Shown: piece by piece, positions 25,259 to 34,366 of the stretch | How positions within the stretch are numbered: the first letter of the stretch is position 1 | How the letters are laid out: the number at the start of each line of letters is the position of its first letter | NCBI GenBank assembly: GCA_910576385.1 | Contig: CAJTIR010000001.1 | Span: forward strand, 186,001 to 250,000 | Source: Lachnospiraceae bacterium | Lineage (GTDB): Bacteria > Bacillota > Clostridia > Lachnospirales > Lachnospiraceae | Direction of reading: 5' to 3' | DNA: 64,000 nucleotides | Notes under the pieces: generated by a model | Database searches by the model: none | What the model was told of the DNA's origin: nothing | The model's input: only the letters and a program-made list of their open reading frames with translations | Made by a program: the position numbers and the translations under genes

Positions 25259-26848
25259 TTACTTGTAAATGACTACCCGATCACCTGACTGGATGATTGT
25301 GCTGCCCTGGGGAATAATATTTTTATCTCCCCGTTTAATGAGAGCGATCAAAAGGTTTTTAGGAAGTTTTAATTCAGCAATGGTGCAGTCACACCAATTA
25401 TGGGCCGAATCAATGAGAATTTCCTTTAATTTATTATCGTTTTCACTGCGGTATGCAGGTACGCTTAAGATAATCGTATCTTCCGCGAGAATCGTAGTGT
25501 TTCCACGGGGAATCAGTGTGTCATTGTCCCGTTTCACCATCAGGGCAAGGGAGCCCGTCGGAAAACTTACATCTTCAATTTTGCGGTTTTCCCAGTTATG
25601 TCCATGAGGAATAAACATGCGCATCAGAGTTAGTTCTGAATCGTCCTGATAGTCATTGAAGGTTTTGCGGATGTCGGAGCTGTTGTCAACCATGCGAAGC
25701 TTTCGGGCGGCCATTGGCAGCAGAGAACCTTGGATGGCAACAGACAATAGAGAGATAAAAAATACTATATGAAATAGATCATGCTTTAATTCTGTGCCGC
25801 CTGCAATTACCATAATGGCAAATACGATGGAAGCTGCGCCGCGCAGTCCTGACCAAGCGACAAGAAGGCATTGCCGTATGGAGGAGCGGAAAGGAAGCAG
25901 AATTAGAAATACGGCTGCTGGACGGGCTACAAAGGTTAAAAACAGAGCAATCAGCAGCGCAGGGGCTAATAATCCAGGAAGCAAATGAGGGAAAGACAAG
26001 AGTCCCAACAAGAAAAAGATCAGGATCTGGGCCAGTCCAGTGATGCCGTCGAAAAAATGAACGAGCGTGACTTTGTTATTGATGGGGCTGTTTCCGAGGA
26101 TAATGCCTGTGAGATAGACACTCAGATAGCCATTGCCGCCGATTAATGTGGGCAGTGCGTAGGAGAGCAGCACAAGGGCAATCACAAAAACGGTGTCCAT
26201 GCCCTCAGCAATCAATTCTCCTTTGCGCAGCGCAAAGATTCCTAAATAGGCGCTGGCAATTCCGATGGTGATTCCAAAACCAATCTGAGTGAGCATCATC
26301 AGTGGAACAGATGTGCTGTTGTCACCAGAAAGCATGGCCAGGGCAACCATCGTCAGCATATAGGCCATAGGGTCATTGCTGCCGCTCTCGATTTCCAAAA
26401 GTGGAGCTGTGGAGTGTTTTAAATTCAGATTTTTTGAGCGCAGAATGGAAAATACGGAGGCTGCGTCGGTAGAACTTAAAACGGCGCCAATCAGAAAACT
26501 TTCAGAAAAAGAAAGATGTAAAATCTGATAACAGAAGAAACAAGTCAGAAGAGCTGTGATGATTACGCCTAAAGTGGAGAGAAGCACAGCTTTCAGAGCC
26601 ACTGGACGCGCAGTCTGCCATTTGGTGCCAAAACCACCATAAAACATAATAAAAATCAATGCAATGGTACAAAGCTGTTCGGTTATTATATAATTGTTGA
26701 AGGAAATTTTAAAGAGTCCGTCAGAGCCGAATATCATACCAAGAGCCATGAAGCACAGAAGTGCAGGCATTCCAAATTTACTGGAAAAACGATTTGCTAT
26801 GATACAGGAGAGGATGACGGCACAGCATAATAGAAGTATAATTGCCAT
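25259..26848 (-). CDS. Potassium/proton antiporter (CPA family, NhaP2-like)
   Basis: 529 residues: about thirteen membrane helices in residues 1-385 with the ion-site region ESGSNDPMAYMLT near residue 155 and GLRGAASIVFA near residue 335, followed by two TrkA-C (RCK C) domains. The last ends QSGDRVVIYK. Members export K+ (or Na+) in exchange for protons, and the C-terminal domains of related proteins bind nucleotides such as cyclic di-AMP. Cytoplasmic-ligand control is inferred. Monocistronic; an inverted-repeat element lies upstream of its start. Confidence 0.9.
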   Translation of the reverse strand: MAIILLLCCAVILSCIIANRFSSKFGMPALLCFMALGMIFGSDGLFKISFNNYIITEQLCTIALIFIMFYGGFGTKWQTARPVALKAVLLSTLGVIITALLTCFFCYQILHLSFSESFLIGAVLSSTDAASVFSILRSKNLNLKHSTAPLLEIESGSNDPMAYMLTMVALAMLSGDNSTSVPLMMLTQIGFGITIGIASAYLGIFALRKGELIAEGMDTVFVIALVLLSYALPTLIGGNGYLSVYLTGIILGNSPINNKVTLVHFFDGITGLAQILIFFLLGLLSFPHLLPGLLAPALLIALFLTFVARPAAVFLILLPFRSSIRQCLLVAWSGLRGAASIVFAIMVIAGGTELKHDLFHIVFFISLLSVAIQGSLLPMAARKLRMVDNSSDIRKTFNDYQDDSELTLMRMFIPHGHNWENRKIEDVSFPTGSLALMVKRDNDTLIPRGNTTILAEDTIILSVPAYRSENDNKLKEILIDSAHNWCDCTIAELKLPKNLLIALIKRGDKNIIPQGSTIIQSGDRVVIYK

Positions 26849-26952
26849 ATCGTTACGTCCTTTCTGTATAAGTAAAAATAGACGGTATTTTTGTGATGGT
26901 GCGAATTGCTTATGTAGTATTTATAAATATGTGCGCCTGCCGTCTGATAGAT

Positions 26953-27055
26953 AAGGGGCTGTTGCAAAATGAAGCTTATATACAATATATGGATAAGAAT
27001 CTTGCGTTCTAAATGCCATATTTTGCATATACCAACTATTTTGCAACAGCCCCTT
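26953..27055. repeat. 103-bp element with perfect 18-bp inverted ends
   Basis: AAGGGGCTGTTGCAAAAT at 26953-26970 is the exact reverse complement of 27038-27055. The CTGTTGCAAA core resembles terminal repeats of IS6-like insertion sequences, but only 67 bp with no coding capacity lie between. It may be a non-autonomous element or an IS remnant. No T tract follows on the minus strand, arguing against a simple terminator. Confidence 0.65.
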
Positions 27056-27058
27056 CTT

Positions 27059-27376
27059 TTAGTTGCGGATATTTTCAAGAGCCTGTTTGATGACACCTTT
27101 TGGATCTTTCAATAACACAAGAATGAGCCAGAGAAGTAAGCCAAATACAACTGCACAGATGCCTAGAAAGAAATCATTTAGCAGATCTGCTGGCGATGGC
27201 TTAAAATATTCAGTCTGAAGTTGCACGTATTCAAAGACAGCATCTGTCAACCACATCAGTGAAGCACCCCAATATATTAAGCTGAGTGTTCCGGTTTTCA
27301 TCTCATTTCTACTGTCTTTTTGATACCATATGATCGTGGTGATAATTGCCGCCAGGACAGCCGTCAGTAAGGTCAT
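27059..27376 (-). CDS. Small membrane protein of unknown function (gene 2 of pair)
   Basis: 105 residues with three hydrophobic segments (start, about 30-50, and about 68-92) and a polar C-terminus KDPKGVIKQALENIRN. Not recognised. Its ATG overlaps the stop of the gene before it by 4 bp, a sign of translational coupling. The two products probably work together in the membrane. An inverted-repeat element begins directly after its stop. Confidence 0.7.
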   Translation of the reverse strand: MTLLTAVLAAIITTIIWYQKDSRNEMKTGTLSLIYWGASLMWLTDAVFEYVQLQTEYFKPSPADLLNDFFLGICAVVFGLLLWLILVLLKDPKGVIKQALENIRN

Positions 27377-27798
27377 TGATTCCTCCCTCTGTGAGCCTTA
27401 ACCTTTACTGCCTGTTGGGGGCGCTTTTCAATTACATTTGAGGCAGTGGTTATTCCCACCCAAACAGCAGAAACCAATAGAGCCATTGCCACACCGACCG
27501 TCGACATTTCTTGGAGCATTTCAGATCTGGCAATTGGATTTTCGGCTGCGGTTAAAAAAGGAAACCACGGCACAACCTCACCATGCCAAATATGCTCAAA
27601 AGCAAGAAGCGCAGAACCTCCCCAAAGCATATTGTTGAGCCATTTCAGTTTATGGGAAAAAGGAATTTTTATCTGTGTATCAATTGCAGCATTGATGCTG
27701 TCAGAGGCAGACATCTCTTTTTCTTCTTTTGATTTTACAATTTTGGTTATTATTGTTGTCGCCACTGCCTCTCCAGCGGGTACTAAAAAACATGCCAT
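27373..27798 (-). CDS. Small membrane protein of unknown function (gene 1 of pair)
   Basis: 141 residues opening MACFLVPAGEAVATTIITKI, then a charged linker (KSKEEKEMSASDS), and two further hydrophobic segments around 60-80 and 110-125. The upstream ATG at 27816 contains the AAAGGAGAC site, so ATG 27798 is the start. Proteins with this start look widespread in Clostridia in my recollection, but no function is known to me. Overlaps the next gene by 4 bp. Confidence 0.7.
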   Translation of the reverse strand: MACFLVPAGEAVATTIITKIVKSKEEKEMSASDSINAAIDTQIKIPFSHKLKWLNNMLWGGSALLAFEHIWHGEVVPWFPFLTAAENPIARSEMLQEMSTVGVAMALLVSAVWVGITTASNVIEKRPQQAVKVKAHRGRNQ

Positions 27799-27935
27799 AT
27801 AAATGTCTCCTTTCATACTTAAGTCAGTGTCTTATTTTGTTATGTAGGATATTATTGTATCATAATGATTTCGTAGGAGCAATAGCAGCGGAGAGCTTTC
27901 TGAATAAATCTCCTTATGCTTTCCCGTCCACAAAA

Positions 27936-27972
27936 AGTCCCCATTTCCCTCAAGGTAAGGGAGATGGGGACT
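27936..27972 (-). terminator. Terminator after the 199-residue gene
   Basis: AGTCCCCATTTCCCT (27936-27950) pairs with 27958-27972, one G-U pair; on the minus strand TTTTT follows. Confidence 0.85.
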
Positions 27973-28006
27973 CACCCAGTGTTATGTTCTTAAGCAAGAT
28001 GCAGGA

Positions 28007-28606
28007 TTAGGCTTGTGTCTTTACGCCAGCCCACTCATCGAATTTATCCATAACCGCGTCATAAGTTCTCTGAGAGATATCCGGGAGTTTGGAACCCCAG
28101 GATTTGGTAGCTGCCTTAAAGCCTTTTTCAAAAGCGGCGCGCATTTTCTCAGCTTTCTCTGGATCATCTCCTACCAATGCTTTGGCGAAGTCAATGATAC
28201 GGTCAGAGGTCTGTTTAACACCCCAGTAGCCATCCTCTGCAATGTCTTTCTGAGCTTGAGCCTTGACGTCTGCACTGACAGTGAAATTACCTTTTGCGAG
28301 GAATTTCCACATATTGTCTGCCTGTCCGATTCTGGTTCCCTGGTTGCCCATCATCTGCTGTACCAGGCTCTTAAGCTGATTCGTTCTCTCCTCTGCATCT
28401 TTCTTTAAACGAGCAACGACATCTTCTTTGGCATAGATGCCTTTTGCAGAAGCGTAAGCACCGCCCTTTTCATATGTTACACCTTTATTTTTTGAAGATT
28501 CTTTTTCAGCAGCCTTGGTGTTTGTATCCTCATTCTTATAAGTATTCTGCTGAATAGTTGAGGTATAAGCTGCTGTATTGGTAGTATTAATACTGTTTAC
28601 ACTCAT
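28007..28606 (-). CDS. Conserved soluble protein of unknown function
   Basis: 199 residues without signal peptide or membrane segment. Residues 1-55 are Asn/Thr/Lys-rich and probably disordered (MSVNSINTTNTAAYTS). The rest is helical with a well-formed C-terminal block (GYWGVKQTSDRIIDFAKALVG, WGSKLPDIS, TYDAVMDKFDEWAG) that I recall from many Clostridial proteins of unknown function. A very strong AAGGAGGGG site and its own terminator indicate high, independent expression. No function can be assigned. Confidence 0.75.
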   Translation of the reverse strand: MSVNSINTTNTAAYTSTIQQNTYKNEDTNTKAAEKESSKNKGVTYEKGGAYASAKGIYAKEDVVARLKKDAEERTNQLKSLVQQMMGNQGTRIGQADNMWKFLAKGNFTVSADVKAQAQKDIAEDGYWGVKQTSDRIIDFAKALVGDDPEKAEKMRAAFEKGFKAATKSWGSKLPDISQRTYDAVMDKFDEWAGVKTQA

Positions 28607-28778
28607 ATTATGCCCCTCCTTGGCAAAAATTGGTTATCCATAACCGTTTTAATTAGTTAATAGTTCTTACTAACTATATCGGAGTTAAAAGGAAATAATT
28701 AACACTGATGATTGACATTTTGATTAAAAAATGTTTAACTAATATCAGAAAATGTATACAAAATACAGGAGAAATACA

Positions 28779-29651
28779 ATGTACGAAATGAGGTTAAAAG
28801 CGCTTGCTAAAATTAATCTGGGACTGGATGTATTAAGGCGCCGGGAAGACGGATATCACGAGGTTTGTATGGTGATGCAGACCCTAAGTTTATATGACAG
28901 AATTATTATCAAGAAATTAGAAAAGCAAGAAATACAGGTTAAGACCAACTTATTTTATGTGCCAGAAAATGAAAATAATCTGGTCTATCAGGCTGCACAG
29001 ATTCTAATGGATGAATGTGATCTCAAGCAGGGTATTTATATTGATCTACAAAAATTTATCCCCGTGGCAGCAGGAATGGCGGGGGGGAGTTCTGATGCAG
29101 CGGCAGTGCTCTATGGTATGAATCGTATGTTTCGCTTGAATCTTTCACAGCAGCAGCTGATGGAGATTGGGCTTAAGATTGGGGCGGATGTGCCCTATTG
29201 TGTGATGCGGGGAACAGCTCTCGCGGAGGGGATTGGAGAGAAACTTACACCACTTGCGCCAATGCCTATTTGCAAAGTGCTGGTGGCTAAGCCTCCGATC
29301 TGTGTTTCCACAAAGTTTGTCTATGAAAATTTAACATTGGACAAGGATACAGAGCATCCTAGAATTGATCTTCTTATTGAGGGACTGCGTGAGGGAAATT
29401 TAAAGAAAATTGCCGCTCATATGGGAAATGTTTTGGAGAGTGTCACCATCCCTCATTATCCGGTGATTGCACAGATACGAGAGGAGATGCTTCATTATGG
29501 CGCCATAAATGCCATGATGAGTGGCAGCGGCCCCACAGTTTTTGGATTGTTTGAAGAGGAGGCGCAGGCGCAGAAGGCATATCAGAGCCTGCGGGAAGGG
29601 TCACTGGCCAAACAGGTGTATCTGACTGATATTTATAATATTCGCAGATAA
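28779..29651 (+). CDS. ispE: 4-diphosphocytidyl-2-C-methyl-D-erythritol kinase
   Basis: GHMP kinase of the non-mevalonate isoprenoid pathway. 290 residues from ATG 28779, chosen because CAGGAG lies upstream and the protein then opens MRLKALAKINLGLDVLRRR. The GHMP ATP-binding motif PVAAGMAGGSSDAAAVL is near residue 95, and the C-terminal MSGSGPTVFGLF is present. A GntR-family regulator gene follows by 23 bp. Confidence 0.95.
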   Translation: MYEMRLKALAKINLGLDVLRRREDGYHEVCMVMQTLSLYDRIIIKKLEKQEIQVKTNLFYVPENENNLVYQAAQILMDECDLKQGIYIDLQKFIPVAAGMAGGSSDAAAVLYGMNRMFRLNLSQQQLMEIGLKIGADVPYCVMRGTALAEGIGEKLTPLAPMPICKVLVAKPPICVSTKFVYENLTLDKDTEHPRIDLLIEGLREGNLKKIAAHMGNVLESVTIPHYPVIAQIREEMLHYGAINAMMSGSGPTVFGLFEEEAQAQKAYQSLREGSLAKQVYLTDIYNIRR

Positions 29652-29674
29652 AGTAATGAAGCAGGAGGAGAGGG

Positions 29675-30349
29675 ATGACAGATAAACTGGAATTAAATAT
29701 GAATGCATATCTTCCACTGCGGGACGTAGTATTTCATACCCTGCGGGAAGCGATTTTAAAAGGGGAATTGAAACCAGGGGAAAGACTGATGGAGTTGCAG
29801 CTTGCCTCTAAATTGGGCGTGAGCCGTACGCCGATCCGAGAGGCCATTCGTATGCTTGAGCTGGAGGGATTGGCGGTGACAGTGCCCAGGAAAGGGGCTG
29901 AGGTTGCCAAGATGACAGAAAAAGATATGGAGGATGTGCTGCAGATTCGACGCGCTTTGGATGAGCTTGCGGTCAGTCTAGCCTGTGACAATATGACAGA
30001 GGAAAAATTACAACAGCTTTATAAAGCGATGATTCGTTTTGAGGAGAGTACCCAAAGTGGAGATGTGAAACAAACAGCTCAGACAGATGTGGAATTTCAT
30101 GAGGTCATTTACCAGGCTGCAGATAATCCCAAACTGGTAAATATGCTTAATAATCTGCGGGAACAAATGTATCGTTATCGGGTTGAATATTTAAAAAATG
30201 ATGATGTATATCCAAGACTGATTGAAGAGCACAAGAAGATCTATGAGGGACTGAAACAGAAGGATAAGGGTACAGTGATAGAGATTGTGGGCTATCATGT
30301 GGTAAATCAGGAGATTATGGTAAAAAATATTATTCATAAACAGGAATAA
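29675..30349 (+). CDS. GntR family regulator, FadR/FCD subfamily
   Basis: 224 residues: N-terminal winged helix (LREAILKGELKPGERLMELQLASKLGVSRTPIREAIRMLE, about 18-57) and a C-terminal all-helical FCD ligand domain with a metal-site pattern (Asp in QTDVEFHE, His in VNQEI region GYHVVNQ). FCD regulators respond to organic acids or acyl-CoA-type ligands. Co-directional with ispE, but regulation of ispE by it is not implied. A terminator follows. Confidence 0.9.
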   Translation: MTDKLELNMNAYLPLRDVVFHTLREAILKGELKPGERLMELQLASKLGVSRTPIREAIRMLELEGLAVTVPRKGAEVAKMTEKDMEDVLQIRRALDELAVSLACDNMTEEKLQQLYKAMIRFEESTQSGDVKQTAQTDVEFHEVIYQAADNPKLVNMLNNLREQMYRYRVEYLKNDDVYPRLIEEHKKIYEGLKQKDKGTVIEIVGYHVVNQEIMVKNIIHKQE

Positions 30350-30385
30350 AAAGGAAAATTTGGGAAAATATAATAGTAATGTAAG

Positions 30386-30417
30386 AAAAAGGATAGGCAG
30401 ACTGCTTATTCTTTTTT
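30386..30417 (+). terminator. Terminator after the GntR gene
   Basis: A nearly 15-bp stem (30386-30400 with 30402-30416, two G-U pairs) flanked by A and T runs. Confidence 0.8.
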
Positions 30418-30525
30418 TATCTTATCGGAAATTCCTTTGGATTTAATGAATAAGAAAATTATGCGCACTTGCTCGCTTTGTTCTAGAAGAAAATTAGAAA
30501 ATAGAGAAAGGAAAATGTACAAATT

Positions 30526-32031
30526 ATGCCAATTCAGATCACTGCTGATTTGCGGGAAAATATTAGAAATTTTGAGGAACTTTTTTCGGATTGTGCAGAT
30601 ATTAAAAAACGCAATATTAAAGTTGGAAAAAATTTGCAAGAGGAATGTTATATCGCCTATATTGAGGTGGCGCTAAGCAGTGTGGATTGGAAAGATTCCG
30701 CTGTGGGAAAATTCTTAGGAAAACTGCGCTCTTTGCCAGAAGAAGAGCTTGCAGCTTACGTGAGGGATAATGTGGAGGATATCTCAGATTCTCAGCCCTT
30801 TTTAACCATAGAAGATGCGGCGCAGGCAATGCTTACTGGGGATGTATTGTTTTTTCTTAATGGTTACAACAAAGCTCTAAAGATTCCTGATAAGGGCTAT
30901 CCTAGCAGGGGGGTCTATGAGACAGAATCGGAAAAAGTAATCCGTGGTTCCAATGAGGGATTTTCTGAGTCTGTAAAGTTGAATACAGCACTAATCCGCA
31001 AACGTCTGCGCAGTCCCCATGTCAAGGTGAAAGAGAGCTTTGCCGGCCGGCGCACACATACCAATGTAGATCTGGTTTATATGAAAGATTTAATCCATCC
31101 GGGGATGCTTGAGGAGATTGAAAAACGTCTCGGAGAATTTGAGATTGATGGAACCTTAGACAGCGGAATTATTGAACAGCTTACCGAGAAACGAAAGTAT
31201 TCACCATTTCCACAGTTTCAGACTACACAGCGGCCAGATCGGGCGGCGATGGCTATCTTGGAGGGAAGAATTGTATTGTTATCAGACAATTCACCGGTGG
31301 CTCTGATTCTTCCGGCAACTTACAATACTTATATTCAGACCAGTGACGATTATTACAGTCGTTGGGAGATCGCTTCTTTTACTCGGGCGCTGCGCTATCT
31401 GGCCTCTTTTATGGCGATGGTTTTTCCAGGATTGTATCTGGCAATGACCAATTTCCATACTCAGATTGTGCCCACAGCGCTGCTGCTCTCTCTGGCAGCA
31501 GCCAGACAAGGCGTGCCGTTTCCAGCTATGGTGGAAGTAATTCTAATGGAGATTGCCTTTGAGCTGCTGCGGGAGGCCGGAGTGCGCCTGCCGGGAGCCA
31601 ATGGAAACACGATAGGAATTGTTGGTGGTTTGATTATTGGGCAGGCGGCTGTGGATGCCAATATAGTCAGTCCGATTGTGGTAATTGTGGTGGCGTTGAC
31701 AGCGTTGTGTTCCTTTGCAGTGCCCAATGAGGAATTTGCCACTGCCTTCCGAATTTTAAAATTTATGTTTATTTTTCTCTGTGGCAGTCTGGGATTGTTT
31801 GGATTTTTGACAGGGTTGTTGGTGGTATTGATTCATTTATCTCATCTGGAGAGTTTTGGCATTCCTTATCTGGCTCCGTTTGTGGGCGCTGATTTAAACG
31901 GTTATCAGGATGAGCGAGACACTTTTTTGCGGCTGCCCCTAAACTTTTTAAAAAAGCGTCCAGTATATACCAGGGAGGGCGCCCGTACCAAATTGAAATT
32001 TAATCAGCAAAAAGAGAAGCAAAAGAAGTAG
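30526..32031 (+). CDS. Spore germinant receptor subunit A (GerA family)
   Basis: 501 residues. A soluble N-terminal domain of about 240 residues is followed by about five membrane helices and a polar C-terminus rich in Lys, the GerAA/GerKA layout. The family block SDNSPVALILPATY is near residue 250, and the conserved TNFHTQIVPTALLLSLAAAR region follows. It is the first gene of a GerA-GerB-GerC operon in the spore inner membrane that senses germinants. A forespore sigma-G promoter would be expected; none with a good match was found. Confidence 0.93.
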   Translation: MPIQITADLRENIRNFEELFSDCADIKKRNIKVGKNLQEECYIAYIEVALSSVDWKDSAVGKFLGKLRSLPEEELAAYVRDNVEDISDSQPFLTIEDAAQAMLTGDVLFFLNGYNKALKIPDKGYPSRGVYETESEKVIRGSNEGFSESVKLNTALIRKRLRSPHVKVKESFAGRRTHTNVDLVYMKDLIHPGMLEEIEKRLGEFEIDGTLDSGIIEQLTEKRKYSPFPQFQTTQRPDRAAMAILEGRIVLLSDNSPVALILPATYNTYIQTSDDYYSRWEIASFTRALRYLASFMAMVFPGLYLAMTNFHTQIVPTALLLSLAAARQGVPFPAMVEVILMEIAFELLREAGVRLPGANGNTIGIVGGLIIGQAAVDANIVSPIVVIVVALTALCSFAVPNEEFATAFRILKFMFIFLCGSLGLFGFLTGLLVVLIHLSHLESFGIPYLAPFVGADLNGYQDERDTFLRLPLNFLKKRPVYTREGARTKLKFNQQKEKQKK

Positions 32032-32058
32032 TACAGGAAATGAAAAAGGAGAGGTATC

Positions 32059-33168
32059 ATGTTTGCAGATAATTGGAAAATATCATTACGACAGATAAAA
32101 AGGCTGTTTATCTTAGATATTTTTGGCATTAGCAGCCTGATTCTTCCAGGTATTTTTTCAACGTTGACGGGAGCAGATGGCATGCTGTGCTTAATATTGG
32201 GAACAGTGGGCGGAATAGTGTTATTATGGCTGATCGGTGCAAACCTGAAGTATATGGAAACAGATTATTATAATTATATAAAAGATACAGCAGGACAGCT
32301 TTTGGGCGATGTTATTATGGTGTTTTATTTTTTGTACTTTGTAACACTTTGCGGATTTGTATTGAATCAGGCCACGATGTTGGTCTTGACCTGGCTGTTG
32401 CCAGATGGCTCCTGGCTGGGAGTTTGCATTTTACTTATACTGTTAGCAGTTTATGGCAGTATGCGTGGCATAGAGGGCAGAGCGAGGGTATATGAAATTA
32501 TATTTTGGTTTTTGGGGATCCCCTTGTTGATTATGCTGTTTTTGGCGGTTCAAGAGGTAGATACAGCGCGCTGGACGCCGATTGTCAGTTCTGGCGGCGC
32601 ACAAATTTTGGGGGGAACTTTGGCGGTGCTGATCTTTACACTACCATTGACAGCCCTGCTGTTTTTAAAACCATTTTGCACAAAACCGCAGCAGCTTGCC
32701 TCCTGCGGCAGAAGGGCATTGTTTACCGTGATGGTATTGAATGCTCTCATTTATCTCATTCTTGTCGGAGTGTTTGGGCAAAATACAATGGGAATTTTGA
32801 AACGGCCAATTATAACCTTGATGGGCATGGTGAATCTTCCAGGAGGATTTTTTACTAGGCAGGATGTATTGATGACGGCTGTATGGTTTTTTGCCCTGTT
32901 TGCGCTTATGAATACAGGGATCTTTCAAGGGACCTTGATTTTAAAACAGTTATGTCAACAGTGCAAAGGATCTTGGACATTGTGGATCACTGCGGTTTTG
33001 TCATTTTTTATTGCGAAAGGATTTTTTGAGTATAATTTTTTGACGGAAGTATTTGAAATTTATCAAAGCCATGTCGCATTGCCAGGAATGTTTTTGATTT
33101 TGCTGATTCTATTGTTCCTGCATTGGGTGAAGGAAGGAAAAACAGCCAAACAAGGAGGGAATCACTGA
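32059..33168 (+). CDS. Spore germinant receptor subunit B (GerB/APC-type permease)
   Basis: 369 residues with ten membrane helices, of the GerAB family (APC superfamily), the subunit thought to bind the germinant. It starts with ISLRQIKRLFILDIFGISSL, typical of the family. AAAGGAGAGG precedes the ATG. Its stop shares one base with the start of the GerC gene (TGATG), so translation is coupled. Confidence 0.92.
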   Translation: MFADNWKISLRQIKRLFILDIFGISSLILPGIFSTLTGADGMLCLILGTVGGIVLLWLIGANLKYMETDYYNYIKDTAGQLLGDVIMVFYFLYFVTLCGFVLNQATMLVLTWLLPDGSWLGVCILLILLAVYGSMRGIEGRARVYEIIFWFLGIPLLIMLFLAVQEVDTARWTPIVSSGGAQILGGTLAVLIFTLPLTALLFLKPFCTKPQQLASCGRRALFTVMVLNALIYLILVGVFGQNTMGILKRPIITLMGMVNLPGGFFTRQDVLMTAVWFFALFALMNTGIFQGTLILKQLCQQCKGSWTLWITAVLSFFIAKGFFEYNFLTEVFEIYQSHVALPGMFLILLILLFLHWVKEGKTAKQGGNH

Positions 33169-34292
33169 TGTGGAAAAGAAGAGCCGTATATTTGGCATGT
33201 TTGGGGATGTTTATGCTCTGTGGATGTGAGTCTGTGGAGTTGGAGCAGCGCAGTTTTCCCCTGGCAGTGGGAATTGATTTGCAAAAGACAGAGGCAGGAG
33301 AGGAAAAGAAAAATCAAAATGCAGAACTAGAGGAAAGATCTTTGATTGTAAGCTTTGATTTTCCCGATTTGGCGCAAATTTCAGAAAAAGGAAAGACTAC
33401 AGATACAGCAATGGGCTTGTCCTTAGAAGGAATGGATATGTACCATGTGGAAAAATCATATGAGAATAATACCAATCGGGTACTGGATTACAATCACATG
33501 AAGGCCATTGTGTTGGGACAAAATATGTTTGAAGACCAAAGGCAGCTTCGCAGTCTGCTTTTGTCCTGGGAACAGCGGGAAGCCTCCGCTAGAAACACCA
33601 GCCTTCTAATTGGCAGTGAATCAGCAGCAAAGATTCTTTCGCTAACGGATGAGACTGAAGGTTCGATGGGAAAATATTTGGAAGAAATGTTGGAGAGTCA
33701 GAAAGATTTCAAGCAAAATAAAATTGCCACGATTGGGGATTTAATGAACCAATGGCATAATCAGGATGAATTGTTGTTGATTCCAGTACTCACGGAACAG
33801 GGCAATCGTCCCGTGATCACCAAATATGCAGCAGTACTCAATTTTAGTTATCGGGGAATGATTACCGTGGAGGAGGCAATGGAAGTATTTTTCTGTCAGG
33901 GGCTTTTAAAGAAATTTACTGTTGAGCCAGTCAAGAATGAGGTGGTGGAGATTTCTGGTATTCAGGTCAGTCTTGATATTAAAAAACAGAAAGATACGCC
34001 GACAGTAACTGTTTCTATTTCGGGCAAAGGAAAGCTTAAGACGGGACAAGTTTCTTCAACGCAGCAGCAGTATCAATTGGAACAGAAAATAGAACGGCAT
34101 CTTATTGCTAATTTGCAGGATACTGCAAAGAAATTGAAAGAGAAATTTGGCATGGATATGACAAACAGTTATCTCTCACTGGGCGGATTCGACCGAGAAC
34201 TTTATCAAGTATATGAAAATCTTCCTGATATGTACAATGAGAAGGTAGAGCAGATTTTTGAGGTCGATATTAATTTGATGGATTGGGAATAA
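33168..34292 (+). CDS. Spore germinant receptor subunit C (GerC lipoprotein)
   Basis: 374 residues with a lipoprotein signal peptide: basic start MWKRRAVYL, hydrophobic stretch, lipobox MLCGC with Cys19-20 region. The body has the GerAC pattern (LAVGIDLQKTE near residue 35, DYNHMKAIVLGQ, and the C-terminal half after TVEPVKNEVVEISG). The start at ATG 33168 follows AAGGAGGG and is coupled to the GerB stop. It completes the receptor. Confidence 0.92.
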   Translation: MWKRRAVYLACLGMFMLCGCESVELEQRSFPLAVGIDLQKTEAGEEKKNQNAELEERSLIVSFDFPDLAQISEKGKTTDTAMGLSLEGMDMYHVEKSYENNTNRVLDYNHMKAIVLGQNMFEDQRQLRSLLLSWEQREASARNTSLLIGSESAAKILSLTDETEGSMGKYLEEMLESQKDFKQNKIATIGDLMNQWHNQDELLLIPVLTEQGNRPVITKYAAVLNFSYRGMITVEEAMEVFFCQGLLKKFTVEPVKNEVVEISGIQVSLDIKKQKDTPTVTVSISGKGKLKTGQVSSTQQQYQLEQKIERHLIANLQDTAKKLKEKFGMDMTNSYLSLGGFDRELYQVYENLPDMYNEKVEQIFEVDINLMDWE

Positions 34293-34297
34293 AAATT

Positions 34298-34325
34298 GTA
34301 TAAAGCAGTTGTTTTTGGCAATACT
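34298..34325 (+). promoter_or_regulatory. Possible sigma-F promoter of spoIIR
   Basis: GTATA at 34298-34302 and GGCAATACT at 34317-34325, matching GYATA and GGNNANANT of forespore sigma-F promoters. The spacer is 14 bp, shorter than usual. SpoIIR is a sigma-F gene in other sporeformers. Confidence 0.4.
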
Positions 34326-34366
34326 TTCCTTAGCCGGCAATAGAAAAGACAAGGATGGTATTAGTT

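Noticed and set aside
26953-27055. The 18-bp inverted repeat read as the terminator of the small membrane-protein pair.
   Set aside because: The arms are 67 bp apart and no T tract follows on the minus strand; an element-like origin fits better, although an effect on read-through remains possible.
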